NCBI RefSeq assembly: GCF_027409185.1
Contig: NC_084464.1
Coordinates: 45,607,095-45,671,094, forward strand
DNA length: 64,000 bases
Reading direction: 5' to 3'
DNA from: Cynocephalus volans
Taxonomy: Eukaryota; Chordata; Mammalia; Dermoptera; Cynocephalidae
Below, in pieces: positions 10,331 through 22,790 of this stretch. The notes beneath the pieces are model-generated. The model was not told where the DNA came from. It ran no database searches and was given only the letters and a program-made list of their open reading frames with translations. The stretch's first letter is position 1. Every line of letters starts with the position of its first letter. The translations under genes and the position numbers were made by a program.

Positions 10331-13300
10331 CCTGTCATCCTGGGAGAGAGATGGGAGTCATTTCCTACCAATGACCAGCATGCTGCATCCATGCTCTCCC
10401 CAGGCCTCTGGGGAGGACCTAGGGACGCTCAAGTGGAAAAATGACCCATTGGAATCACAAATTCAGAGATAGTGCTGAGTGCCAGGGAGTGGGGATATAG
10501 CTAAATAGGTCCCTCTAGGTATTTAGTCCAGCCCTCGCCCATTATTCATTCAACAAATATTTAGTGTACACCTGCTATGTGCTGGGTACTGTTCTAGGCC
10601 ATGGGATTCAGCTGTGATCAAATAGGCCCAGGTGAGGCTGCCATTCTGGAGGGGAATAAAAATGATGAGCAAGCCCACTGGATGTGACATGAGTCTGGGG
10701 CTGAGGTGGTGCTCAGAGAGCAGCAGAGGGACTGCTACTTGAGTTAGGGGAGCTTGGGCAGCTCTTTCAAAACTTACCTGTCCCGTGTCCTACATTTTTA
10801 GGGGCAGCTGGTGCCGTGATGCCTGAGTCCAATATATTCGCCAGTTAGTTGATGGAGAATATGCCATGGCCCAGAAGTCTGAAGCTTTAACCACAGAATT
10901 TTAGGCACTGAAGCTGGCGGTTGGAAAAATGTTTGAGGGCAGTGGGGTCCCCCCAACCATGTGGGCAGCTGCCCTGACTGTCCCCGGCTGGCCCACAAGC
11001 TTGGAGAGTCTGATTTCAGATGCCCCATGAAGGATTGCCCACCATCAAGCAATGATGGAAATGCATTTCCTGGTGCATAAAGAAAGACAGCCTTTCACCT
11101 CGCAGTTAGAGAGAAAGAACTAAGCCTGAGAGTAGATACTAGCTGTCCCGCAGTCAGCAGACCCCTTCCTGGGAGCAGAGTTTTATTTAACTTTTTATTA
11201 TGGAAATTGTCCAACATATGCAGAAGGAGAATAGTATAGAGAATTCCCACGTGACCACACCCAGCTCAAGAATCACCAACCTAAGGCCACTCTGGTTCCA
11301 GCTCTGTCCCTCACTGCCCTCTGGATTGCTTTGAAGCAAACTGCGGCTGCTTTACAAGGAAAGGTGGAAGAAGTGCCAGTGAGGGAAGCCAACAATGAGG
11401 GGGTCTTGGGCAGGAAGTACCTACAACAGACCCTGGAAGGTAAGTAGGTCCCAGGGGTAGCTGCACCTAGAATTGGGGGTAGGGGGTCCTGGTTATGCTG
11501 ATGGAGTGGGAGGAACCTGGCTGAGGCAGCCAAGCCCCATTTCCTGCCCCAACCCCATCTCCCTTTTGTTTTCTTTCCCTGCTTTTTACCCCTCACTTGC
11601 AATAAAAACATAATTACTGGGCTTTATTAAAAAAAAAAGGCAAATTATGGTGACATGCTTTAATTATCTGCCGAGCAATGGCGGGCTGAATTACACAGGC
11701 AGGGCCTTGGAGGTTACCTAAAAATAAAGCAAGAAGCCTCATTAGATGCTAATTGCTGCTTTTGCCAACTGAAGTAAGTTTCTGGCGCTGTGTGCCATCC
11801 AATGCCGGGTTGTACAAGGGTTGGCCCAAGCCCTGTGGGCTCAGAGTGCCAGGGCCAAGCCCTGTGGGGCGGCCAGGGTGGTACAGGGCAGGAAGAGGAC
11901 AGAGAAAAGCCCTCAGTGTCAGGGAGAGTGCCTCAATCTCCCCTCGATGGTCAGCGGGCAGATGGAAACCTGGGATGGGGAAGAGGGAGCCATGGGGCCC
12001 CAGTGAGCCAGAGGGCCTGTGGTCAGTCCCATGACTAGGAAGAGGGTCCACACGGCCTCCTGCAGGTTCAGCATCTTCTTGGGGGCTCCCTAGGGTCCCT
12101 TGGTGGGCCTGGAGGCTGAGGTAGTGCCAGGGGCCGCTGCCTGGTGCTGCAGGGGCCTCTCATGGACCTGGGACTACGCCTCTGTCCTGCTTTGCCTCTG
12201 CCTCCGGGGCCTGAGAAGTCAGGATGGGAGGGACAGACCACAGGACATGAGAACTCAGAACCAGCCCCTCTGAGCTGGAAGGGACCTTAGACTCCAGCTT
12301 GTCCACTGCTTCTGAAACCAGCCTCCCCAGGTCCTAGGAGTTCCACAAAGGTGTACTGTGCATCCAGCTGTCCTGGTAGCTGGGTGGGCTCCTGCTCGGG
12401 CTCGTAGCAGCCCAGGCTTTTGTCTGAGCCTCAGACAAACACTTGAGTGGGCATTGTTGTTCTCTCCTGGCTTCATAAACCTGAGATCTAGTACCACACC
12501 TGACCCACTTGGCTGCACAGCCGATCCTCTGGGGAGCTTTTAAAACATGCCCAGCCCCACCCACAGAGATTCCAATCCATTGTTCTGGTGGTTAGAAAGT
12601 GCCTGTGTTGATAGGATCTCCACTAGCCCAGTCCTTTCATTCTGACCCGGGAAGGAGCGAGCACAGACCCCATAGCCCCTCGTACACAGCGAAGTTCTCT
12701 AGGGGCTGCCAGCAACCTTTCCAGGGTGCCAGGGACCCTGAAAACCCCTCCTCATCTTGTTGAAATATAAAATTCTGAAGATACTGAGCAGGTGTTCACC
12801 TTTCCTGGATGTCCCACATGAGCCCAGGCATTAATAAAGGGGAGGAACAAACTGGCCCAGGAAGGGCCCACTCGTCTTCCCCACCGTGTCACTCAGAGAA
12901 GGTCCCAGCTGTGCACACCTGTGAGACCCCCACCCTGGCTTCACTGCCTATGCCTCATGTGTGATGGACCCAGGCCCAGCAGTGCCCACCCTCCCTTACT
13001 GCTGGAGCAGAAGTCCTGCTGGGGACTGGTCCCTCCTGTTCAACTCAGGCCTTCGGAGCCCACACAGTTCCCTACTTAACCCACTTCATTCCCATAAGTA
13101 TTTTACTTTGGGACCATTAGCATTCCTAAACTCAGTTTGGCTCCCTGAAGGCTGTCTCACCCATCAGACTGTAAGCTTCCTGAGTGTAGGGCTGTGTTTC
13201 TGCCCACTGACAGGGGACTGACAGCCCCAGCCTCCTTCCCATCACAGGAGCCTTGAACAGCTGACCTTGGCCCCTTCTTAGCCTGGAGAAAGGAGAGCCT

Positions 13301-14159
13301 GCCCCTGTCCTCCCCTAGGTGCTACAGGGAGCAGAGGGGCAGCAGCCCTGTGGAGAGAAGGTGATTCTCCCCTAGAACCTAGATGGGGCCCCCAGAGATA
13401 TGTGGGGGGCAGGTGGGCAAGTCCTGGGCTAGGCATCAAACCCTTGGGCTCCAGGCCCTCTAACTAGCCTCACACCCCACAGCATGAGTCACCTCAAGAG
13501 GGGGCAAGGTGCCCAGGCTGGGGGTACTGTCAGAGACTCCCCCAGGGGAAGAGCTGGCTGTTCCCCTTCTACCTCCAACTCCCTCCCCCTCCACACACAC
13601 AAACACTGCCTTGGAAGTTTCTGGCAATCACGCTGGATCTGGCAGCCTACTTTTGCCCGATTGGGATAGAGCACTAGGTGGAATCTGTTCTGTGTGGAGG
13701 TCTTGCACAAGCAATACAATCAGTGAGAGACACCCCCTTTCCACTCTCCTGACCTTACACAAATACTTAGCATATACTAGGTGCTGCACACACTGTGTGC
13801 CACACACTCATGCATACAGATCCCCGGGGAGAAGAGATTTCCTGAGCACAGGTGTGTGAGACCACCCTTCCCCCCAGGAGTAAGGTGGGCTTCTCAAGGG
13901 GTCACTAACAGCTGGCATGATTCTAAGCCCCAGCCTCACATCTGCACACCCCCCCACTCCCAGTCCCTTGGCCACTGTGCCCTACACCCCTGTGACCTGG
14001 CTGTGGAGGTGGGAGGGGGTGCAGCGCCTGGAGCAGGACAGGAGGGGGTGGCACAGGCAGCCTGGGCTCCAGCTGCTGCCTGTGGCCTCATTGTGTCGCT
14101 GGCTCTATAATTTACCCCTGGCAGGGCCCAGCCCCTAAGCTGCTCCCCGCTCCCCACCT

Positions 14160-14460
14160 GCTAAAGCCAGCTGCAGCAAACACACTTGTGCACACTTGCC
14201 ACTGGCCTGGGACACGCATCCTCACAACATGGGTGTGATGTGGACTCACACCCACTTGGGTCTAAATAGACAGGCAGACAGAAACTCACACAAGACAAAC
14301 AAGCATGTACAGGGAGGTGCCAGGCATCCACACCGACATGCAGCCAAAACAGACAGGCACGCACAGGGCTGGGGTGAGCCGCACACCTACACTTGTGTTG
14401 TGTACCTGGGAACCCACATGGACACACACACCACACACTGATCTCCAGGACAGACAGACA
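14160..14460. repeat. CA/CAGA-rich degenerate simple repeat
   Basis: Interspersed cacac, cagacag and acacgc motifs with no fixed unit. It lies about 0.5 kb beyond the GRM4 poly(A) site. Confidence 0.55.
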
Positions 14461-14919
14461 TCATCTTAGCACCTGGACCTGAAGACAAGACAAGCAGGAG
14501 AGGAGGGCTAGGAGAGCTGGTGGCCCAAAGGCAATTTCTCAAGAGGGAATTTCCTAGCTGGAAGGAGAGGAGATGCTCAGGTTATAGAAGTGGGGTGAGT
14601 CCCAGGTGTGAGAGATGTGAGACAAGAGGTGAGGCAGGGCAGAAATGGGCTACAGGGTAGGGAACAGAGCAGCCTCCTTACCTAGGGGACAACCAGGTGC
14701 TGATTTCTGGGATTTCCTGCAATGTCCAGCCCCTGATCTGGAAACCTAGCCCTTCCCTGCCCACAGCCTCTCCACAGCACCCCTAGATTCCAGCCCAGGG
14801 AGCAGCCTCCAGCGACCCCAGCTGTGTCTCCGTCACTCGGTTCCTCCTTCCCCTAACTCCACGCCCTCCGGCTGCGGGTTGAGTCTGGTCCCACAGCAGG
14901 ACCCTCAGTGGATGTGGAG

Positions 14920-15851
14920 CCCAGGTGCAAAACCATGTGTTTATTTTTATTAGAAATGTTCTTGGTATAAAAACAATCATGCGCTACACATTGTCATCAA
15001 TAACCATCACCAAACACCCAGGCACTGAACTCCAAGGTGGGGGGCAGGAGGGGCAGGCGGGCAGGACACACAGCAGATGGGCGGGGGCAGGCGGGCAGGC
15101 TGCAGGCTGCAGGACACACAGAGGCCACCAGGAGGACGCAGCACTTTGCAACACAGTCGGGATTTGTTTTTGTTTTGGCTTTTTTGTGTTTTGATTTTTT
15201 TTTTTCTTTTTTCTCTTTTGCAACATGTAAGATTTGGTGAATCAGGAAAGGATGTCAGGGAGGGGGGACCAAAGGCTGGAGAAAATGAAGTCGAGGAGGA
15301 CAAGAAAGAAAAATGCATGAGTGACACCCGAGAGAAAGGCAGGAGGGGCTGGAGAGACAGTAGATGAGGGGCAAGAGGCAAAGGCAAGAGCCAAAGAAGA
15401 GACAGAAAAATCCAGAGCACAAAGAGCCAAGACACAGAGATGAAAGAAGGAGATACAAAGAGATAAGAGAACATAAGACAGGGATGGAGACAAACTGAGG
15501 TCACCAAAAGAACAGATGAAGACAGAGGGAGAGAGAGAAAACCAGCACTGGGGCCCACATGACCGGAGCCCCTGGTGGTTTGGGGCTGGGAGGGGCAATG
15601 ATCCAAGACGCAGGCTCTTGCCATGGCCTGGAGCTGCCCCAGCCGCTCATCCTCCTCCTGCCGCCCACCCGGCTTGCCCAGGCTGCCCAGCACTGGTGGC
15701 TGGGAGCTCTGCTGTCCTCAGCACCATGCCACATCCGTGGGTGCCCACGGGCAGGCAGGACATCAGCTGGGCCCTTGGGAGGGGTCCTGGCCCGACGCAC
15801 CATCCACAAGGTTGCAGTTCTTCCTCCTCCTGCTCAGCTCCGGTGGCCTAG
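14920..15851 (-). other. GRM4: GRM4 3' untranslated region
   Basis: About 930 nt between the stop codon and the predicted cleavage site, placed 10-30 nt after the AATAAA pair. Sense-strand content: a CT-rich stretch (15240-15540), an A-rich tract at 15186-15219 complementary to a long T run, and a C-rich degenerate tandem repeat at 15034-15110. A 228-codon open frame covers 15007-15693 on the same strand, but it is low-complexity S/L/P and begins after the GRM4 stop, so I do not treat it as coding. The end point is estimated, not seen. Confidence 0.75.
14940..14951 (-). promoter_or_regulatory. GRM4: Tandem AATAAA polyadenylation signals of GRM4
   Basis: Two adjacent AATAAA hexamers on the minus strand (14946-14951 and 14940-14945), about 900 nt after the stop. 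They are the only canonical poly(A) hexamers I see in the first 1 kb after the stop on that strand. Cleavage would be expected near 14915-14930. Confidence 0.7.
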
Positions 15852-15901
15852 CTAGATTGCATGGTTGGTATAGGTGACGTAGGTCTGTTTGGTGGCCAGC
15901 G
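15852..15901 (-). CDS. GRM4: GRM4 final coding exon (residues 897-912 and stop)
   Basis: 50 bp of coding sequence. Acceptor tttccag precedes 15901. It completes the split codon and reads LATKQTYVTYTNHAI, then TAG at 15852-15854 (minus-strand orientation). This C-terminus is the classic mGlu4a tail, ending in NHAI, a sequence shared with few other receptors. The exon continues without interruption into the 3'UTR. Confidence 0.97.
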
Positions 15902-18900
15902 CTGGAAAGAGAGAGACCAGGGGTGCCCAGGAGTCAGGGGCTGCCTTTTTCAAACCCTCCCACATAGGCACTGCCCGGTTCAAGAACCCAGTGTAGCTCC
16001 CCACCACCCATGCCTCCAGTCCAGACTCCTGAACTGAGCAGTCAGCATCCCCCGCACCAAGCGCCAGCCCCACCCGCCCATCCAGTGGCTTTTCCTGCCG
16101 TCCCCGCCCCCATTCCCAGCACAACGTTTCCACCTCCCAGGCCACCCTGTGCCTGCAGTGCCCTTCCTCTTCACTCCGTCCCTCTAGAGATGACCCCCCT
16201 TTTGATCACTCCCTCCCAACCCCACTCCTCTGTGAGGGTCTCCCGACCACGGAGCCCCTGCCACCTCCCAATTCCACCACACTTTAAAAGAATCCTTTTT
16301 ATTTGTGATATGATTATACAACCTTAAAATACTGTGTATTATCAAAGAGGAGTCTTTCAGAAGTTCAACCACAGACACTTTGGAAGAGCACTGTGAAGAA
16401 TATACATGAAACATACTAGAACGGTGGCCTAGGGGGAGGGGTGGGGACAGAGGAAATAATGAAAACCAGAGAGGGGCCTTGCCAGGCTAGAAACCGAAGC
16501 ACACAACTGACCCTCTGCCCAATGCCCGAGGAAGAGGCAAGTGCCCAGCCCCCACGGCCTCTGAACATCTACCTTTCCATCTCTTAGTGCCCCTGGTTCC
16601 CTAGTCTTGAGCCTCCCTTATCTGCACCTGTCACTCTGACCCTTACCCCACAGCTGGGACTGGGGTGGCAGGTCTAGGTATCCCCTATTTCGTGGTCATA
16701 GCCCCCTTGGGACCCTGCCCCATGGGCCCGCCCCAGTGCCAGTTCCACAGCCGGGTGATGTCAGCTCTCAAGGGCAACTTAAGTGTCCCCCACCTGTTGG
16801 GGCACAGACTTCACAACAGCCTAGAGAGGAGCCAAAGAAGCATTGCCTCCATCTGGCAGAGAGGAACCAAAGCCAGAGGCTTGGTTTTGTCCTGTCCTGC
16901 CAGGGTTTAGGGTCTCCTTCAGTGGCTTGGGTCCAGCTCAGTGGCAAATAATCAAGTACTGCTGCCAGGGCGGGGGCTGGCCTGCTGGTGCGGGGACAGA
17001 AAGCTGGAGGGTAGAAAATCCTGCTGCCCTTTGTCTTAATGCTGCTCTGACTCTCCAGCGGGAGCCTTTCGGCTCTGAAAAGAAGGTACATCTCCGGGCT
17101 CAGCCAGGGGCACCTGGCCTGGAGAAGAGGAAATTGGGGGGAGCAATGTGGTGGTCTGCAGGTTATCCCTGCAATCCTCTCTCCCCCACCCCCGTTTTCA
17201 CTGGGCACATGACTGCCAAATTAAGGACTACGTTTCCCAGCCTTCCCTGCAGCTAAACAGGGCCCTATATAACTTCATTGTTGCTAATGAGTAGAAGGAC
17301 CATGTGCAACTTCTGTGTCATTTTATTAAAACAGTGTTTCCCCTGTGCTTCCTCTTTTCCCTTCTGAGAGCAGAACAGACACTGAGGTCAACCAGCCTCA
17401 GTCCTCTGGGACTGGAGCCACAAGCCTGGGCCCCCAATCCTGCCCACACACCATGCACCACTACATGCGAGGAACAAACAGCTGTCTGATTTAAGCCATT
17501 GCACTCTGTTCTGGGATATCTGTCAGAGGAGCGTAGCCAGAAACCCACCAGTACAGACAGGATTGCTGTTCCCAGCCAGCAGGGGGTCCCTTGTGTGTGG
17601 AAGAAGCAAACTTGCCGGGGATGGGGTAAGGAGAGGGATCCACCATGGGACCAGCAGGTAGGCACCAGCATCAGAGTTTAGATCAGCTAAAGGAAGAACT
17701 TTCTTCTGGCCAGAACTGAGAGTAGGGTGGGTGGCCTTATGTGAGCTCCCTGACAGAAGAAATTTTTGAGCAGAGGATGAACTACATTTGGCTGGGCAGT
17801 GGCAGGGAAGTTTCAAGGTTAAAGTGCCATCTGGACAGGTGCTAATGGAAGGAAATGGTGCCATGACATCCAGGAAAAGAGAAAGAACACTGGATGGCAC
17901 CTTACAGTTTATAGGGAATTCCCAACTTAATTTCTAAAATGATCTGTGTCCTTCCAAAGTGCTGGATGACCAAGAGTGCTGAAGGACCATGGGACAGGTC
18001 AGTTGTGACATGGCAGCATCCAGGAGGTGGCCTGAGCTGGGGACTGGTGGGAGGCGTGGAAGGGAAGTGGGAGGCCATGGTAGATTGGTGCCCTGGAGCC
18101 GGGAGCCAGATTCTAGCCACAGGGAGGCTCACGCTCAACTCTGTGACCTCACGCAGCTCCTCTCTTCTCTGCTGGGCCTCAGTTTCCCTGCCTGTAACAT
18201 GAGTGGGTAGCCCCTTTTGCCTAAACTCTTTCTGAGGTGCTCCCAAACACCCCCAACATCTCCACCCCATCCTATCCCCACAATCAGAAAAAGAGCCAGC
18301 TCTGCAATCACTGGAATCACTTGCCTGCGGGCCAGCCTGGTGACAATCAATTCCCCAGGGATCCATCACCCCTTGGGTGAACTGATAAAATTGAGTTTCC
18401 AAACCTGTAAAACCCGTCAGCCAGAGGTGAAAGGAAACCAGCAGCAGCAGCAAAATCCCCATTAACTGCAGGGAAATGCAAGCCTGAGGGTGGCTGCTGG
18501 GCACCAGGGGCAGGGCGGGGAGGGACAGCTGGGCCTCTGTTCTCCTCTAAGACCAAAGCTGTCTCCTCTAGAAAATCCAATTCACAGGCTCCAGAATGGG
18601 GGCAGGCGGGGAGCACAACCCACTCATGACCCCGGAGCTCCCTTCAGGTGCCACGAGGGACTAAGAGCACTTCAGTGGAACCTTAGTCTCATCAGCCGGA
18701 AAATGTGAGCAATGAGTCTGCCCCTGCTGCCTCCCTGCCACTCCCCACCCCCCAGCTAATGGTGAGGCTCAAGAGAAGAGTTCTGGCCAGGAGTCAGAAG
18801 ACATGGGGGCCTGTCCTGCCCCAACCGCCACAGGGGATCTCAGTACCTACCATGTGGCCTTTCCAACAAACTGACCCTCTTGGAGCTGCGATTCCCTCAC

Positions 18901-21900
18901 CTGTAAAATGGGGTGATAATAAAACCCTCAGCTGGCTCTCAGCCACGGGGCAGGTGCAAACACTCTTTAAACCTGGCAAAATGCTGGGCAAAAGGGCAGG
19001 GCTGAAATAACTGCAGCCATCAGGACAGGATGGGGATAGTAACACTCCAGGAGCGTCCTCAGTAAGAGGGGAAGGGCAAGGAGTGTGGGCAGAGGCTCCA
19101 AACCCACCCCTTGCTGACGACAGGCCCTCCAGTTGGTTTTCAGTCACCACCGGCGCAGATAACAATTAGCCGTGCAGCACTAGGCACAAGCTGACAGCCC
19201 CCATTTGTCGCCCAGTGTCTCCATGCCCAATCTGCCTGCAATCAGGCCCCTGAATTATTTATTCCGTTGTTTGTTTAAAGATATGTGGCCTGCCAGTGAC
19301 AGAGTGAAAAATGTCCCTGCTCCACAGAAGTGACACTTCCCCACTCCTCCCTCAATACCTCCTTGGTCCAGCTGTCCCCAGAATTAATCACCCGGCTCCT
19401 GCCCAGCACCTCCACGGAGGCCCCTGCTATCACGGAGGTGAGACACTGGGGGCCAGGGACACCGGCCTCTGGCCTTCACTGAGGGGCTCTCATCCTTCTC
19501 TGGCAGGACGCAGGGGACTGGGAATGCTGGGTCTCCGCTCACCATGTCTCCACACTCCTCCTAGTCTGGCTGGAGTAATTGTCCCCTGTCCCCAGGTGAC
19601 CAGCCTGAGCAGAACAGAGGGGAAGGTACGAGTGTGGTGCTATCAGAGATCTCTGCGAAGGCCCCTGCCCATTATGGTCCCCTCTGGCTACTCTTTGGGG
19701 TCAGGGTGTTATTTCCGGGAGGGGACTAATGCCCCACTAGCTCTCAGGAGCACTGTGGCAAAGCCCATTTGACAGACCTGCTCCTGCACCCAGCAGAGAG
19801 GAGGGCTGTGGAGGAACGGGACACAGGAAGGGCAAGTCTCTAGGGGAAGGAGGAAAACTGGAGTAGGAGGCAAGCAGGAGTCCCTGCTCTGGACAGAAAG
19901 GCTTTATTTGGGGTTTCTAGACATCCAGGTAGACATGAAAGGCCAGAGGTGGGAGTCCTGTGAGGACCCTCTGCCCCTTCCCATCTCAGTATGAAGGGCC
20001 AGGTGGTACGTGACAGGAGCCCCAGGGTCGTAGTGAGGGGGGCGGTGCTGGTGCTGGTGTTCTTGGAGGAGAAGCAGGACTGGAGAGAACCAGAGATCTG
20101 GGGGGTGGGGGGACACACAGAATCATCAGGGTGTCAATCAAAGGAGGGACATGTCAGAAACCAGGTATACTGCTCTGCATAGAGGATGGGTACCCCAGAG
20201 ACAAGGAGGCCATATGAAGCCAGAGCCAAGAGAAAGACAGTGTGGTGTGGCCACCCAGCCACCACCTTGCTGTGTGATCTCAGAAGAGTCCCTCACCTTC
20301 TCTTGGTCTCAGTGAGGGATCAAACCCCAGCCCTACCTGGGCCTCACAGGACTGCTATGAAGATCACTCAACAGGGGAGAGGGATCTGGGGAGTGAAAAG
20401 TCCCTTTGGGCATGGGAAGGGACTTGCCTCCTTTTCTGTTAATATTCCCTCGACACATGGGGACAGAGTTGAGAATGGAGGGGAAGATGCTCTACCCAGA
20501 GCCCCAAGGTGGGGACCCTATAAGAAGAGCTGCCCAGTCTCCCATTGTTCCTGATCTCTTGGTGGATGACAAAGGGTCTCCTCTCTGGAGCTGTGCTCTG
20601 GGTGGTCTTGTAGTCTAGCCTGTATCCCTACTGCTGACATCAAAAATGTTCATTTCTGGCCTTTCCCTGGCATTAGTGGGGGGAAGCAGAGTGCTGACTC
20701 CCAGGTCCCACCAGGATCTAAAGGCTCTCCTGGGGAGAGGAGCTCTTCTCCACTCTCCCCCTGCCCACGGAAGCCCCCCAAGAGTCTCAGAGAGGAAGAG
20801 GAAGGAGAAGTTGCCATTTAAGCCATGTGGGCCCCTTCCAGGGTATTCAGGGAGCAGGGCCACAGACCCCCTGCAGTGGGTCTGGGGTGATCACAGCAAC
20901 CTCTCTGTGCCTCCCCGCCTGGAGCAGCTGGAAGCGAGGCCCATGGAGGCCACCCTACAGGCTGGAAGCCCTGCAATTCGTCCTGGGCAAAGGCCTCCAT
21001 CTGCCTGAGGAGGTGGAGGCAGCAGGCAGGGGGTGCATGGCGGAGGTTGGGCCAGCCCTCCCACCTGCCAGCTCTGTGACCTGCGTGAGTCTCATCTCTT
21101 TCTGAACCTCCTCCATATCATACAGATGATAAAAAGACCTACCCTTCAAGGTTGCTGTGAGGATGAAAACTGGCAGAGTAGGTCTGGCGCACAGTAAGCG
21201 TTCATGAAGTTGTAACCACTCTTACTGGTCCCCCGAGGCTGAACCTGTCCCTTACACCCCTGCCTCTCCGTCTCTCCTCTCAACCTCCGCACCTCACACA
21301 CAGAGGAATGGCTCCAGGAGGAAAAGGGAAGTTGTCACAGGGGGTGGCACTGCACCCTCCTGTGCACATTCCTTAACCAGCCCCACAGGGGCCTGACCTG
21401 CCAGACCCAGACCTGTCACAGCCTGCCTCCTGCCCTCCCCCTCTCACCCAAAGCATGACCTGAGGAGGCGACCTCTGTAGGTCTCTGTAGGAGACCTCCA
21501 CAACCACTGTGGCCTCTGTAGGCCCCTCCACCGCCCCCCCCACCACCACTTACCTGTCCAGGCCTGTTTCTCAGAGCCCTGCTTGGGGTGGCTGGACAAA
21601 GCCAAGTGAGGTGCTACCACTGCTCTGGCACCAGGGCTGCCCCTCCCAGGTTAGCAAAGGGCCAGTGAGCAGGGCCTATAGGACAACCTCTTCTCCCAGA
21701 CCCTGAAAGCGCACAGGCTGAGGCCAGAGAAACTGCGGGGTCTCATGCCACCCTGTGTGAACCAGGAGCCTGCAGGGCCTCACTCCATGTGGGGTGGAGG
21801 TCCCGAAGGGTGTGGCTACAGAGGGGGCTGTGGGCCCTTGAGGTTCTCTCAAGGCTTCCAGGAGGGAGTGGGACAGAAAGGGCTCTAACATGGCGCCTCA

Positions 21901-22163
21901 CAGTTCTCCCTGAGATACTTTGGGTAGGGCCAGCTGTTCACCTGTGGCCTCAGGGTTCTCCCAGTGTCCTCCCCAGAAGGCAGGGCTGGGAATGCTGCGT
22001 GGCCTGGGCGGGGCAGGGTGCAGGGTGGGAGCTCACCAAGACCTCTTCAAAGGGGACAGGGACAGGGATGGGGCATGGCCAGGAGAAAGCTCAGAGGGAC
22101 CTCCTCTGAGAAGGGGGTGAGGCTGGGTGGGTCCAGAGGGAGGGGGAGGGGCCAAGCACTCAC
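15902..22163 (-). other. GRM4: GRM4 last intron (6.26 kb)
   Basis: Intron between exon G and the final exon. Contents: an old repeat at 17190-17510, several plus-orientation MIR pieces (18085-18210, 18775-18930, 20230-20380, 21045-21225), and a non-repeat AT-rich island at 19150-19310. Its donor follows an exon-terminal A. No coding or RNA gene is seen on either strand. Confidence 0.85.
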
Positions 22164-22410
22164 TTGGGGCCTCCAGGTTCTCGCAGAGCTCGGACTTGGC
22201 CTCGCCGTTGGGCCGGAAGTTACCCTTCTGTGTGAACTTGTTGGACATGGTGGCAGCGGTGACGACTGCTTTGAGGCTGCGCTTCCGCTTGGGCACGTTC
22301 TGCTCCGGGTGGAAGAGGATGATGTAGACCTTGGGCATGTAGAGCATTCCCAGGGACACCGAGGCGCTCAGACTCACTGAGACCGTCAGCGTCGTCGTCT
22401 GGATGTACAA
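22164..22410 (-). CDS. GRM4: GRM4 coding exon G (residues 815-896): TM7 and proximal C-tail
   Basis: 247-bp exon. Acceptor cccacag precedes 22410; donor gtgagt starts at 22163. It encodes [20 protein letters not shown] and [13 protein letters not shown] (the end of TM6/loop and TM7), then [20 protein letters not shown] and [20 protein letters not shown], then ELCENLEAP. The basic [10 protein letters not shown] segment is the calmodulin/G-beta-gamma interaction region known in group III receptors. The last exon base is A instead of the usual G, so the split codon is A|CG (Thr) rather than the Ala I remember at residue 897 in human and rodents. Confidence 0.97.
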
Positions 22411-22539
22411 CTGTGGGTGGGCCAGGGGTGGTGTCAGAGCGACCTCCATCCCAGCCTGATGCCTCAGAGATAGACACAGCAGGGACAGACCCAGGGAACT
22501 TGTCGTGTCCTGCTGGCTTCAGGCAGAATGGAGTCATGG

Positions 22540-22790
22540 TATGGAGCTGGCGCTTTAGACCAGAATTACTGGATTTGAATCTTGGCTCCACCATTTCCAG
22601 CTGTGTCATCTTGAACAAGTCATGTCTTTGTGCCTCATGTATGATATGGGCATGATAATTACAGTACTTACCTCATAGGGCTGCTGTAAGGATTAAATGA
22701 CTTAATAAGTGTTAAAAGTGTGGAAAACAATGTCTGGCACATGGTAAGTGCCATGTAAGTGTTTACCACTGTTACATGCTATTTGGGACA
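22540..22790 (+). repeat. MIR SINE, near full length
   Basis: Plus-strand MIR order: ggatttgaatcttggctcca, agctgtgtcatcttgaacaa, acttacctcatagggctgct, gtaaggattaaatgacttaa and gtctggcacatggtaagtgc. It sits 130 bp upstream of GRM4 exon G in antisense orientation. Confidence 0.85.

Larger units (their letters stand above)
9546..14919. other. Intergenic DNA downstream of GRM4
   Basis: No gene is recognised. Contents: MIR (10210-10330), an L2-like start (10540-10720, attcaacaaatatttagtgt), an L1-like patch (11170-11300), a non-repeat AT-rich island at 11590-11780 (see findings), a MER3-like piece (12510-12600), and CA-rich degenerate repeats at 13740-13830 and 14160-14460. Open frames of 60-116 codons occur but none shows a domain or splice context. 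Confidence 0.6.

Noticed and set aside
1..14919. A second gene downstream of GRM4
   Set aside because: I looked for splice-flanked exons on both strands and saw only repeats and short unsupported frames. The neighbouring gene must lie outside the window.
15007..15693. 228-codon minus-strand open frame after GRM4
   Set aside because: It lies wholly in the 3'UTR after a canonical stop and C-terminus, and its composition follows a CT-rich tract. No domain is recognised.
17902..18504. 200-codon minus-strand open frame in the last intron
   Set aside because: It overlaps MIR sequence, has no homology I recognise and no flanking splice signals in GRM4 phase.
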